Shown here: positions 46,846-55,245 of the stretch, piece by piece
Numbering within the stretch: the first letter of the stretch is position 1
How the letters are laid out: each line of letters starts with the position of its first letter
Source of the DNA: Sphingomonadaceae bacterium
GTDB taxonomy: Bacteria; Pseudomonadota; Alphaproteobacteria; Sphingomonadales; Sphingomonadaceae
Length of the DNA: 64,000 bases
NCBI GenBank assembly: GCA_025359445.1
Contig: JANYGB010000038.1
Location: 27,082 to 91,081, forward strand
Direction of reading: 5' to 3'
Made by a program: the position numbers and the translations under genes
The notes under the pieces: generated by a model
Told to the model about the DNA's origin: nothing
Database searches by the model: none
What the model saw: only the letters and a program-made list of their open reading frames with translations

Positions 46846-48275
46846 GCCTGCACTGCCTGTAGCGCTGGCCGCTTGAGCGACGCGGTTGCCGGGTGGGCAT
46901 CGTGCACGGTTTTGTCCCACACCACCGTGCCGTCCTGCAGCGAACGGAAGTAGGCGACCATCGCGCGGCGCCCGGCCATGATCGCGATGATGTTGGCAAT
47001 CGGGATCCGCAGGACCGACCAGCATCCCTCACGCCACCCATATTCGCGGGTGGTGAACAATGCGCGCGAGGCGGCGCGCCAGACAAACCCGGCGAAACTG
47101 GCGAGCAGCATCCAGCGCAGCGGCTCCGACAGGGGCAACACATCGACCTTGCCCATGCCGCGCAACACCAGCAGCACCGCGTCGAGCGTGAGCAATACAT
47201 AAGCAGAGGCCAGCACCAGTGCTATCAGCGGCCCGCGCCGGTCACGCAGCGCCATCCAGATATCAACCGGGTGCAGGCTCCAGCCCATCCGGTCCCACCC
47301 CTGGAAGGCGATGCCGTGGACCCAGCGGGTCTTCTGCCGGACCGCGGCGTCGAGCCGGTTGGGAAAATAGCTGCGCGTCGCCACCAGCGCCCCGGCATCG
47401 TCGCGCAGGCGCAGGAATGCGCTGCCCCGGCCTTCGTTCGACATGACCAGGCCAAGCTCGTAATCCTCGGTCAGGCACTCAGGCGCGAATGGCCCCGCTT
47501 CACCATCGGCCGCGCGGCGCGCCGCCAGATCGCCCAGCGCGGCGCGGGAAAAGCCGCAGCCCACCCCGGCGGCGGGCAAGGCCCCGCCCAGCGCCCCGCG
47601 CACGACCAGCCCTTTGGCGTGGCTTTCGGCAAATTCGTCCGAATAATGTCCGGCAATCCAGCGCGAATGTTCTTGCTGTTCAGGCCTTACCGGCAGCTGG
47701 ACGAAATCGCGCAGCAGCAAAGCCGCATCGATCGCCTGCAGCGCGCAGGGGTGGACCATGTCTTCCGCATCGTGGAGCACGATCGTGGCGAAGCGCCGCA
47801 CCAGCCGCGTTTCATCAGTCGCCATCGCTCGGTACAAGCGGTTCAGGCAATCGGCCTTGGTGGTCGGTCCCGCCGCCGCCAACGTGACCAGCCGGACCCG
47901 CGGATCGGCGCTGGCCGCAGTCATCGCAGCGGCCAGTGTAGCGGCATCGTTACGGTAACACCCGACGTAAATCGTCAAATCACGCTGCGGCCAGGCGGCG
48001 AGCATATGCGAGATCGTCGCGCCGATTACCTGGCTTTCCCGGAATGCCGGGATCAGCACCGCCGCCGCGCCTGATAGCGGTTCGGCGCCATAGCCCACGG
48101 GCAGGCGCGGTGTCCGCGCCTTGCCGGTCAGCTTGAGCCAAAGCCAGGCAAAGTCGATCGCCAGCTCATCGAGCAGACCCACGCAAAACCAGAACGCGGC
48201 GAATGCCAGCAGTTCCCGCTCGACCAGCAACAGCCAGTCAAGCGCCGTCCATGCCTCTGTTGCCGCCCCAACCAT
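46842..48275 (-). CDS. NfrB-like family 2 glycosyltransferase
   Basis: Membrane glycan synthase of about 477 residues. N-terminal hydrophobic segment, then a GT-A domain (AAVLIPAFRESQVIGATI, DLTIYVGCYRND, TTKADCLNRLYRA, LHDAEDMVHP), the TEDYEL acceptor-site motif and QKTRWVHGIAFQGW (QxxRW), then two or more C-terminal membrane helices. This is the NfrB arrangement, but the C-terminal MshEN (c-di-GMP binding) domain of E. coli NfrB is absent. ATG 48275 is preferred to TTG 48305. It is coupled to the NfrA-like gene downstream. Confidence 0.88.
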   Translation of the reverse strand: MVGAATEAWTALDWLLLVERELLAFAAFWFCVGLLDELAIDFAWLWLKLTGKARTPRLPVGYGAEPLSGAAAVLIPAFRESQVIGATISHMLAAWPQRDLTIYVGCYRNDAATLAAAMTAASADPRVRLVTLAAAGPTTKADCLNRLYRAMATDETRLVRRFATIVLHDAEDMVHPCALQAIDAALLLRDFVQLPVRPEQQEHSRWIAGHYSDEFAESHAKGLVVRGALGGALPAAGVGCGFSRAALGDLAARRAADGEAGPFAPECLTEDYELGLVMSNEGRGSAFLRLRDDAGALVATRSYFPNRLDAAVRQKTRWVHGIAFQGWDRMGWSLHPVDIWMALRDRRGPLIALVLASAYVLLTLDAVLLVLRGMGKVDVLPLSEPLRWMLLASFAGFVWRAASRALFTTREYGWREGCWSVLRIPIANIIAIMAGRRAMVAYFRSLQDGTVVWDKTVHDAHPATASLKRPALQAVQA

Positions 48276-48426
48276 GCCGGATGCCCGCCCCTGATTCTTC
48301 CCCAAGAATAACCAGCCTATCGGTAAAGCAAAGCCCGCGCAACGCGTTCGATAGAGAACGAGATGACATCGTAACGGTTGCCGCTTTACTAACGCAAGTT
48401 AACTACGCGACAGGCTATTGCTGGGC

Positions 48427-48446
48427 GGCGATTTATTTAAATCGCC
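48427..48446. terminator. Palindrome between nhaD and the glycosyltransferase
   Basis: Perfect inverted repeat GGCGATTTA / TAAATCGCC with a two-base centre. It lies 20 bases past the nhaD stop and upstream of the glycosyltransferase, both on the minus strand. No T-run follows, so it may be a weak terminator or an operator for the glycosyltransferase. Confidence 0.4.
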
Positions 48447-48466
48447 GGAATTGGGTCAGGCGTACC

Positions 48467-49747
48467 TTACCCGCTCAGCACTGCCGCCTGCACGATATAA
48501 ACCCCGGCCCCGGCGAGATAGCCGAGCAGGGCAAGCAAGCTGAACTTGCGCAGATACCAGAAGAATTCGATCTTCTCGATGCTCATCGCGGCGACCCCGG
48601 CGGCCGAGCCGATGATCAGGATCGATCCGCCGGTGCCCGCACAATAGGCCATGAATTCCCACAGAAAGCTGTCGGCCGGATACTGCGCCAGCGGATACAT
48701 CCCCATCGCCGCGGCGACCATCGGGACATTGTCGACCACCGCCGAGAGCAGCCCGAACAGCACCACGATCACATCAAGGCGGCCAATGCCCACATCGAGC
48801 CATGCCGCCAGCGCGCTGAGCACCCCGGCATGCTCGAGCACGCCGACGGCAAGCAATATCCCGGCAAAGAAGATGATCGCCGACAGATCGATCCGGGTCA
48901 GCGCATCGGCGATGACCATTCCCTGCCGCTGTTCGGGCGGCTTGTTCCGGTGGATCAGATCGGCAGCCGCCCACAGCAGGCCAAGCCCCAGCAGGATGCC
49001 CAGCCACGGCGGCAAATGCGTAATGGCCTTGAACGCGGGAACCGCCAGCAGCACCCCGATGCCGAGCGCAAAAACCAGATTGCGCTCAAAAATGCTCGGA
49101 CCCCCGGCCACTGGCGCGGCGCGCTCGGGCATGACGACCTTGCGGCCGCGCAGCCCCCAGCTGACCAGCGCGAGCGGCGCGGCGAGGTTGACCAGCGAGG
49201 GCACGAACAGCTTGGTCACGATCGCGCCGCCGGTCACCTGCCCGCCGATCCACAGCATCGTGGTGGTGACATCGCCCATCGGTGACCAGGCCCCGCCGGC
49301 ATTGGCGGCGATCACCACCAGGCCCGCAAGGTACAGCCGGTCCTCGCGCGGGCCGACCAGTTGGCGGACCAGCGCGACCATCACAATCGTGGTGGTCAGA
49401 TTGTCGAGGATCGCGCTGAGGAAGAAAGTCACGCCGCAGACGATCCAGACCAGCGCAACCAGGCTTTGCGCGCGGATATGCCGGGTCACCACTTCGAACC
49501 CGCCGTGGGTGTCGATCACTTCGACCACGGTCATCGCGCCCATCAGGAAAAACGCGATTTCGGCCGTACCGACCAGCGTTTCGGATAGCTCTGCGCTCGC
49601 GTCGTGGCCGCTCCCACCCAGCGCCCACAATGTCCACAGCACCCCCGCGCCGATCAGAGCGGCAGCCGACTTGTTGACCTTGAGAGGCTCTTCGAACGCG
49701 ATCGCCGCATAGGTGATGACGAACAGCGTGACGAGCAGCGCAGTCAT
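48467..49747 (-). CDS. nhaD: Sodium:proton antiporter, NhaD type
   Basis: 426-residue ion-transporter-superfamily antiporter with about 12 hydrophobic helices. Family features: AFFLMGAMTVVEVIDTHGGFEVVT, SAILDNLTTTIVMVALVRQLV, AANAGGAWSPMGDVTTTMLWIGG, and SAVVDNVPMVAAAMGMYP in the second half (the paired ion-binding DN motifs). Exchanges sodium for protons in the inner membrane and supports salt and alkaline pH tolerance. It is preceded by a glyoxalase-fold gene after 10 bases. Confidence 0.93.
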   Translation of the reverse strand: MTALLVTLFVITYAAIAFEEPLKVNKSAAALIGAGVLWTLWALGGSGHDASAELSETLVGTAEIAFFLMGAMTVVEVIDTHGGFEVVTRHIRAQSLVALVWIVCGVTFFLSAILDNLTTTIVMVALVRQLVGPREDRLYLAGLVVIAANAGGAWSPMGDVTTTMLWIGGQVTGGAIVTKLFVPSLVNLAAPLALVSWGLRGRKVVMPERAAPVAGGPSIFERNLVFALGIGVLLAVPAFKAITHLPPWLGILLGLGLLWAAADLIHRNKPPEQRQGMVIADALTRIDLSAIIFFAGILLAVGVLEHAGVLSALAAWLDVGIGRLDVIVVLFGLLSAVVDNVPMVAAAMGMYPLAQYPADSFLWEFMAYCAGTGGSILIIGSAAGVAAMSIEKIEFFWYLRKFSLLALLGYLAGAGVYIVQAAVLSG

Positions 49748-49757
49748 GCTGCGGTCA

Positions 49758-50177
49758 CTACCAGGTGCCGGTGTTAGGCATGCTCGCCCACGGCTCGGCC
49801 GGGGGCAGGTTGCCGTCCTGCAGCAGCTCGACCGAAATCCCGTCGGGCGACTTGACGAAGGCCATGTGTCCGTCGCGCGGGGGACGGTGCACGGTGTGCC
49901 CGGCCGCCAGCAATACCGCGCAGGTCTGGTAGATATCGTCCACCTGGTAAGCTAGATGCCCGAAATTGCGCCCGCCGGCATAAGGCTCAGGGTCCCAATT
50001 GTGCGTCAGTTCGACCTCGGCCACGCCTTCGCCGCCGGGTGCTGCGAGAAAGATCAGCGTGAAACGGCCTTGCTCGCTGGAAAAGCGGCGCAACTCATGC
50101 ACTCCGATCAATTCAAAAAAGGCGATCGTCGCCGCAGGATCGGACACGCGGATCATGGTGTGGAGGAATTTGGTCAT
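49758..50177 (-). CDS. Lactoylglutathione lyase-like VOC protein
   Basis: 139 residues with the glyoxalase fold. Metal ligand candidates: His in MTKFLHTMIRV, Glu in VAEVELTHNWD, His in FGHLAYQVDD, Glu in GISVELLQDG, all four positions expected of glyoxalase I. Start ATG 50177; the longer frame is unlikely. Glyoxalase I (methylglyoxal detoxification) is probable but the broader VOC superfamily includes other lyases. Confidence 0.87.
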   Translation of the reverse strand: MTKFLHTMIRVSDPAATIAFFELIGVHELRRFSSEQGRFTLIFLAAPGGEGVAEVELTHNWDPEPYAGGRNFGHLAYQVDDIYQTCAVLLAAGHTVHRPPRDGHMAFVKSPDGISVELLQDGNLPPAEPWASMPNTGTW

Positions 50178-50213
50178 GGCAGCTGAGTTAGCGCAGACGG
50201 CGCACAAACGAAA

Positions 50214-50242
50214 GGCCCGCGCGCGGCAATCCGGCGCGGGCC
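50214..50242 (-). terminator. Rho-independent terminator of the porin gene
   Basis: Stem GGCCCGCGC (50214-50222) / GCGCGGGCC (50234-50242). On the minus strand it is followed by TTTCGTTTG. It lies after the porin stop and before the glyoxalase start. Confidence 0.8.
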
Positions 50243-50267
50243 CTGATCGTTAGGCTGGCCGCAGCGA

Positions 50268-51071
50268 TCAGAAGCTGGCAGTTACCGAGAACACCCCAAC
50301 CGCCTTTGCCAAGCGGTGGTAATAGTTGAAGCACCCGGGGTTGTTACCGCAGCCGAACCCGGTGTTGATATCGCTCTTGCTAAGATCGGTGCCGACCAGC
50401 GACGCATCGAACGACAGGTTGCGGATCTTGTAGGTCAGCCCGACGTTGTAATCGAGGTACTGCTTGCCGTAATCGAACCCGCCGCCGGTATGGCCAAGGT
50501 GCGAATGGAAGGTGATCGGCGTACCCGGAATGCCGCTCGACAGCTCGCCGTAAACGTAGGTGTTGTTGCGGGTCGGCGAAGTGAAGTTGTAATTGAACAC
50601 CTTCTGCGCCGGGGCATAATAAACCCCGACCTTGGCGGTCGCGGGGCCCAATGCCTTGGCCAGCGAGCCATAAACCTCGTAATAGTTGCCAGTCGTCGCA
50701 CCCGGATAAATGTAGCCGTAAACCCCCATATCGACGGTCACGCCGCTCGTTCCCAAAGCGTGCGTATAGCCGCCAAAGACGTCGATCTCGGTCCCGCCGA
50801 TGTTGATCGGACCAGACCCTGCCGATGCACTGGAGCCCCAGGTGCCGACGTAGAAGCCCGACGAATGGCTGACGGTAATCGCACCTTGAACCACCGGACG
50901 GTTGTCCGATTGGGCCAGACCGCGGAAGCGGTACTGGGAAACGATCGCAGCGCTGCCGGTGATGGTCACGTCGCTGGGCGGATCCGTCTCATCGGCGAAG
51001 GCTGGAGTGGCTGCAAGTACAGTAGCGGCGATCAGCGAAGCGGCAATCAGGCCGCGCATGGACGTGAGCAT
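50268..51071 (-). CDS. TorF-family putative porin
   Basis: Outer-membrane barrel protein, 267 residues. Signal peptide MLTSMRGLIAASLIAATVLA then ATPAFA; mature part starts with ITGSAAIVSQYRFRGLAQSD, the start typical of this TIGR02001 porin family, and the chain ends in Phe (VFSVTASF). AAGGAAG precedes ATG 51071. The function is usually given as a porin linked with ammonium or small-molecule uptake; not confirmed here. It has its own terminator. The 265-base gap upstream, to the divergent phosphatase, holds no gene. Confidence 0.9.
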   Translation of the reverse strand: MLTSMRGLIAASLIAATVLAATPAFADETDPPSDVTITGSAAIVSQYRFRGLAQSDNRPVVQGAITVSHSSGFYVGTWGSSASAGSGPINIGGTEIDVFGGYTHALGTSGVTVDMGVYGYIYPGATTGNYYEVYGSLAKALGPATAKVGVYYAPAQKVFNYNFTSPTRNNTYVYGELSSGIPGTPITFHSHLGHTGGGFDYGKQYLDYNVGLTYKIRNLSFDASLVGTDLSKSDINTGFGCGNNPGCFNYYHRLAKAVGVFSVTASF

Positions 51072-51336
51072 ATCAATCTTCCTTAAAGGATTGCGGTTGC
51101 TTCGTCCCACCTGCGCGCGGCCGCCGTTTCTCGTTGTTTGGAAACAATCATGCTGCGCAAGGCCGCTACTGCACAACTTTGCTGCATTGCACAAGCGCAA
51201 ATCGGAGCTACCCGTGGCATCGCCGACAAGTGTGGTTTTGGGGTAACGCCCGATGCAACCTATCTGGGCTGTAGTTGTTCATTCACATAGCCCGCACTAT
51301 AGGCGCGGGCAAGCTTGCCCGCCTTGTTGAACCGCC

Positions 51337-52137
51337 ATGTTGAACCGCCTTCGCACCCTGTTCGGCCCTGCTCCCAGCGGCCCGCTCCCGTCCATTCCGC
51401 CGGGTGAGCGGATCTATGCGGTGGGCGATGTGCACGGGCGGCTTGATCTGTTCGAAGCGGCGATCAGCGCGATCGATGCCGACGATGCGGCGTGCCGCCC
51501 CGCGCAGACCACGATCATCCTGCTCGGCGACCTGATCGACCGCGGCCCGGACAGCGCCGGGGTGATTGCCGCCGCGCGCGCCCTGGGCCAGCGCCGCGCG
51601 GTGCGCATCCTGCTCGGCAATCATGAGGAAATGCTGTTGCGCGCGCTCGACAGTGACGAAGTGATGCGTCACTTCCTGCGCTATGGCGGGCGCGAAACGG
51701 TGCTGTCTTACCTGGCCGAGCCAGACCATTATCACCGCGCCGAACTCGCCGAGGCGCGCGCCCTGATGGAGGCCGCAATCCCCGAGGATGACCTCGATTT
51801 CATTCGCTCGTTTGAAGACAGCATCACGATTGGCGATTATTTGTTCGTTCACGCCGGAATCGATCCGGGTACGCCGCTCGATGCCCAGCGCACCGGCGAT
51901 CTGCGCTGGATCCGCGAGCCTTTCCTGTCGTACCCCGATTGCTTTGGACCGGTGGTGGTCCACGGCCACACAATTACCGATAAGCCGCAGATCCGGCACA
52001 ACCGGATCGGGCTTGATACCGGGGCCTATCGCTCTGGCCGCTTGACCGCGCTGGGTCTGCAAGGCACCGCACGGTGGCTGATCGAGGTACAGGACATGGG
52101 CAACGTCATCAGCGCCACGACACGGGACCTGGAATGA
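51337..52137 (+). CDS. PPP-family metallophosphatase (serine/threonine phosphatase-like)
   Basis: 266 residues with the full metallophosphatase motif set: GDVHGRLDLFE at 30-40, GDLIDRGPDSAGV, LGNHEEMLLRAL, VHAGIDPG, and VVHGHTITDKP. This matches bacterial PrpA/ApaH-like phosphatases that dephosphorylate proteins or diadenosine tetraphosphate. It lies 16 bases before ugd and may be transcribed with it. Confidence 0.92.
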   Translation: MLNRLRTLFGPAPSGPLPSIPPGERIYAVGDVHGRLDLFEAAISAIDADDAACRPAQTTIILLGDLIDRGPDSAGVIAAARALGQRRAVRILLGNHEEMLLRALDSDEVMRHFLRYGGRETVLSYLAEPDHYHRAELAEARALMEAAIPEDDLDFIRSFEDSITIGDYLFVHAGIDPGTPLDAQRTGDLRWIREPFLSYPDCFGPVVVHGHTITDKPQIRHNRIGLDTGAYRSGRLTALGLQGTARWLIEVQDMGNVISATTRDLE

Positions 52138-52153
52138 CAATCGGGAGTATCGC

Positions 52154-53464
52154 ATGAAGATCGCAATGGTCGGCTCGGGCTATGTCGGGCTGGTTTCTGG
52201 GGCGTGCTTCGCCGATTTCGGCCATGATGTGGTCTGCATCGACAAGGACCCGGCCAAAATCGAAAGCCTTCAGGCCGGGATCATGCCGATTTACGAACCG
52301 GGCTTGGCCGAACTGGTCACGGGCAATGTCAAATCCGGGCGACTGTCATTCACCACCGACCTGGCCGAAGGGATCGCCGGGGCCTCTGCCATCTTTATCG
52401 CGGTTGGCACCCCCAGCCGCCGCGGCGATGGGCATGCCGACTTGTCCTACGTCTATGCCGTGGCCGAGGAAGTCGGCCACGCGCTCAAGAACGACGCGGT
52501 GGTGGTGACCAAGAGCACAGTGCCCGTCGGCACCGGCGACGAAGTTGAGCGGATCCTCAGCGAAGCCGCGCCGAAGGTGAAATTCGCGGTCGCCTCCAAC
52601 CCTGAATTCTTGCGCGAAGGCGCGGCAATCAGCGATTTCAAGCGCCCCGACCGGATTGTGATCGGCACCGAAGATGAATGGGCGCGAAGTGTGATGACCG
52701 AGGTTTACCGCCCGTTGTTCCTCAACAAGGCGCCGATCCTGTTCACCAGTCGGCGTACGTCGGAACTGATCAAATACGCCGCCAATGCCTTCCTTGCGGT
52801 CAAGATCACTTTCATCAACGAAATGGCCGATCTGTGCGAGAAAGTCGGCGCGGACGTGCAAGATGTTAGCCGCGGGATCGGGATGGACGGGCGCATCGGC
52901 TCCAAATTCCTCCACGCCGGGCCGGGCTATGGCGGCTCGTGCTTCCCCAAGGACACGCTCGCATTGCTCAAGACCGCCGAAGACTACGAAGCCCCAACCC
53001 GCATTGTCGAGGCGGTGGTCGCGGTCAACGACAGCCGCAAGCGCGCGATGGGCCGCAAGGTGATCGAAGCGCTGGGCGGGGTGGACGCAGCGCGCGGCAA
53101 GAAGGTTGCGATGCTCGGGCTGACCTTCAAACCCAACACCGATGACATGCGCGATTCGCCCTCGATCGCGATCGCGTTGGCGCTCGCGGACGCCGGGATC
53201 GAGGTTGCCGCTTACGATCCCGAAGGGATGGAACTCGCCGCCCCGCTGATGCCCGGCGTAACCATGGCGAACGATACCTACGCCGCCATCGACGGCGCCG
53301 ACGCGGTGGTGATCGTGACCGAGTGGGACGCTTTCCGCGCGCTCGATTTCGAGCGGATCAAACGGATCGCCAAGGCCCCGGTGCTGGTCGATTTGCGCAA
53401 TGTCTACGACCCCGCCGAAGTGCGCGCCAAGGGCTTTGCCTATTCGAGCGTCGGGCGGCCCTGA
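52154..53464 (+). CDS. ugd: UDP-glucose 6-dehydrogenase
   Basis: NAD-dependent oxidation of UDP-glucose to UDP-glucuronate for polysaccharides. 436 residues: N-terminal dinucleotide motif GSGYVGLVSG, TKSTVPVGT, SNPEFLREG, catalytic Cys263 in GYGGSCFPKD, and C-terminal LGLTFKPNTDDMRDSPS. A UDP-GlcNAc or GDP-mannose dehydrogenase cannot be fully excluded, but the sequence fits UDP-glucose dehydrogenase best. Confidence 0.94.
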   Translation: MKIAMVGSGYVGLVSGACFADFGHDVVCIDKDPAKIESLQAGIMPIYEPGLAELVTGNVKSGRLSFTTDLAEGIAGASAIFIAVGTPSRRGDGHADLSYVYAVAEEVGHALKNDAVVVTKSTVPVGTGDEVERILSEAAPKVKFAVASNPEFLREGAAISDFKRPDRIVIGTEDEWARSVMTEVYRPLFLNKAPILFTSRRTSELIKYAANAFLAVKITFINEMADLCEKVGADVQDVSRGIGMDGRIGSKFLHAGPGYGGSCFPKDTLALLKTAEDYEAPTRIVEAVVAVNDSRKRAMGRKVIEALGGVDAARGKKVAMLGLTFKPNTDDMRDSPSIAIALALADAGIEVAAYDPEGMELAAPLMPGVTMANDTYAAIDGADAVVIVTEWDAFRALDFERIKRIAKAPVLVDLRNVYDPAEVRAKGFAYSSVGRP

Positions 53465-53529
53465 ATCGACCTTCCTTTTTTGGATCCCGGCGATAAGACG
53501 CGGTAACAAAAAAACGGGGAGGTCATTCG

Positions 53530-54738
53530 ATGCGCAAGCGCACTTTGGTTTGGGCGGGGATTGCCGCGCTGCTGGTCGCAGTCGGCGGCTGGTATGCCAG
53601 CCTCGACAAGGAAACGCGCGGCTTGCTTGCTGCCTTGCCGACCAATCGAGATGTTCTGGTGTGGACCTTGCCGCAGCGCGATGCCGCTTTCCGGGCGATG
53701 GACAAGATGACGTTGCTGGCTGACACACGGACGATCCAGCCGTCGGCGCAGCCCCTGTCGCTGCCGCCGGGCAAGCCGCTCGACGTGCCGGGCATCGACA
53801 CTTACATGGCCGGGCAGCGCGCGGCCGGGCTGATCATCTTGCAGGACGGCAAGGTCCGGTTCGAGCAATATGGCTTGGGGTTCGACGCCAAGGGTCGCTG
53901 GACCAGTTTTTCGGTCGCCAAGTCGTTCACTTCGACCTTGGTCGGGGCAGCGATACAGGACGGCGCGATTAAGAGCCTCGAGGATAATTTGAGCCTCTAC
54001 ATCCCGGACCTGCGCGGCTCAGCCTATGACGGCGTCACCGTGCGCCAGTTATTGACAATGAGCACCGGAGTACGCTGGAATGAGGATTACGAAGATCCCA
54101 ATTCCGACGTGTCGCGCTTCAACAATGCCGAACCGGAACCGGGGATGGATGCCACGGTCAGCTATCTGCGCAAGCTGCCGCGCGCGCACCCGCCGGGTAC
54201 CGTGTGGAATTACAGCACCGGTGAAACCAACCTGATCGGGGTGCTGGTGTCTTCGGCTACCAAAAAGCCGCTCGCACAATATTTGCAGGAGAAGATATGG
54301 CAGCCAGCCGGGATGGGGGGCCCCGCGACCTGGTTGCTCGGCAAGACCGGGCATGAGATTGCCGGCTGCTGCATCCAGGCCGAAACCCGCGACTTCGCGC
54401 GGTTCGGGCTGTTCGTGTTGGCGGGCGGCGCGGCGGGCGGGCAGCAGATCGTGCCTCGGGCCTGGTTTGCGATGGCCACGACCAAGCAGATCGACATCGG
54501 CGAACCCGGCCACGGCTATGGCTTCCAGTGGTGGACTTACGACGATGGCTCAGTCGCCGCGCAGGGCATCTTCGGCCAGGGCATCTTCATCGATCCAAAG
54601 CGCCACCTGGTGATTGCCAGTAATGCCGACTGGACGCGGGCGACCAAAGGACCCGAGCCGGAAGCCCGCGAGGCGTTCTACAAGCAAATTCAGCGTCTGA
54701 TCGATGCCGAGCAGACTGGCCAGCGGCCGCCGTCCTAA
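53530..54738 (+). CDS. Serine hydrolase of the beta-lactamase (class C-like) family
   Basis: 402 residues. An N-terminal hydrophobic segment (LVWAGIAALLVAVGGWYA) exports or anchors it. Catalytic SxxK is Ser128-Val-Ala-Lys131 in WTSFSVAKSF; Tyr228 in NYSTGETN is the YxN-like element. GGGGAGG precedes ATG 53530. Such proteins are esterases, peptidases or 6-aminohexanoate-oligomer hydrolases more often than beta-lactamases. Convergent with the DUF3237 gene; their stops overlap. Confidence 0.9.
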   Translation: MRKRTLVWAGIAALLVAVGGWYASLDKETRGLLAALPTNRDVLVWTLPQRDAAFRAMDKMTLLADTRTIQPSAQPLSLPPGKPLDVPGIDTYMAGQRAAGLIILQDGKVRFEQYGLGFDAKGRWTSFSVAKSFTSTLVGAAIQDGAIKSLEDNLSLYIPDLRGSAYDGVTVRQLLTMSTGVRWNEDYEDPNSDVSRFNNAEPEPGMDATVSYLRKLPRAHPPGTVWNYSTGETNLIGVLVSSATKKPLAQYLQEKIWQPAGMGGPATWLLGKTGHEIAGCCIQAETRDFARFGLFVLAGGAAGGQQIVPRAWFAMATTKQIDIGEPGHGYGFQWWTYDDGSVAAQGIFGQGIFIDPKRHLVIASNADWTRATKGPEPEAREAFYKQIQRLIDAEQTGQRPPS

Positions 54739-55196
54739 CCTACCTCGAACACAGTATAGACCGGCCCGGTCGCCGTCTGCTCGCCGGTGCCGACAGCTAC
54801 CGCGTTGTTTAGCCAGGCATACCGCTCGTTACCGCATTCGAACTTGGCGATCATCGCCAGCGAATATTCGTGCGGCGCGAGCTGCTCGCCCTTGCCGAAA
54901 CGGCGCATCGCGTCGGGCTCGGCCAGAAAGCGGCCTTGGTAAGTGAGGTAGATCAACGCGCCATCCTGCGTTTCCAGCGTCAGGCGGACATCGATCACCA
55001 TCACTCCGTCAGGGCGGTTGATCACCCAGTCGGCGCCACCGTGGACGGTGCCGCCGAGCCGCTCTCCCGAAAACGTCCCGCCCGTGACCGGCGCGATCCG
55101 GCGCAGCCCGCCGGGGGTCTTCCCGATCGATTTGATCCCGGCATAGTCGACGGTCAGTTGCATGGTCAGCAAGTGAGTGTGTTTAAGGTCAGCCAT
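54735..55196 (-). CDS. DUF3237 domain protein
   Basis: 153-residue protein of the DUF3237 family, a small beta-barrel of unknown function found with catabolic genes. Features: GGTFSGERLGGTVHGGADWVI, DVRLTLETQDGALIYLTYQG, WLNNAVAVGTGE. Start ATG 55196; the longer frame runs through the divergent Rieske gene start. Divergent from that oxygenase with a 49-base gap, so the two may be controlled together. Confidence 0.85.
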   Translation of the reverse strand: MADLKHTHLLTMQLTVDYAGIKSIGKTPGGLRRIAPVTGGTFSGERLGGTVHGGADWVINRPDGVMVIDVRLTLETQDGALIYLTYQGRFLAEPDAMRRFGKGEQLAPHEYSLAMIAKFECGNERYAWLNNAVAVGTGEQTATGPVYTVFEVG

Positions 55197-55245
55197 TGCG
55201 CAAGACCTAGCAGCGCGGCACACTGCCCGTAAAGGGAGACGAGAC

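Noticed and set aside
51165..51195. Direct repeat TGCACAA, 18 bases apart, resembling a sigma-54 promoter upstream of the porin and phosphatase genes
   Set aside because: Only one G of the GG element is present and the spacing to GC is one base short of the required value; no confident call possible.
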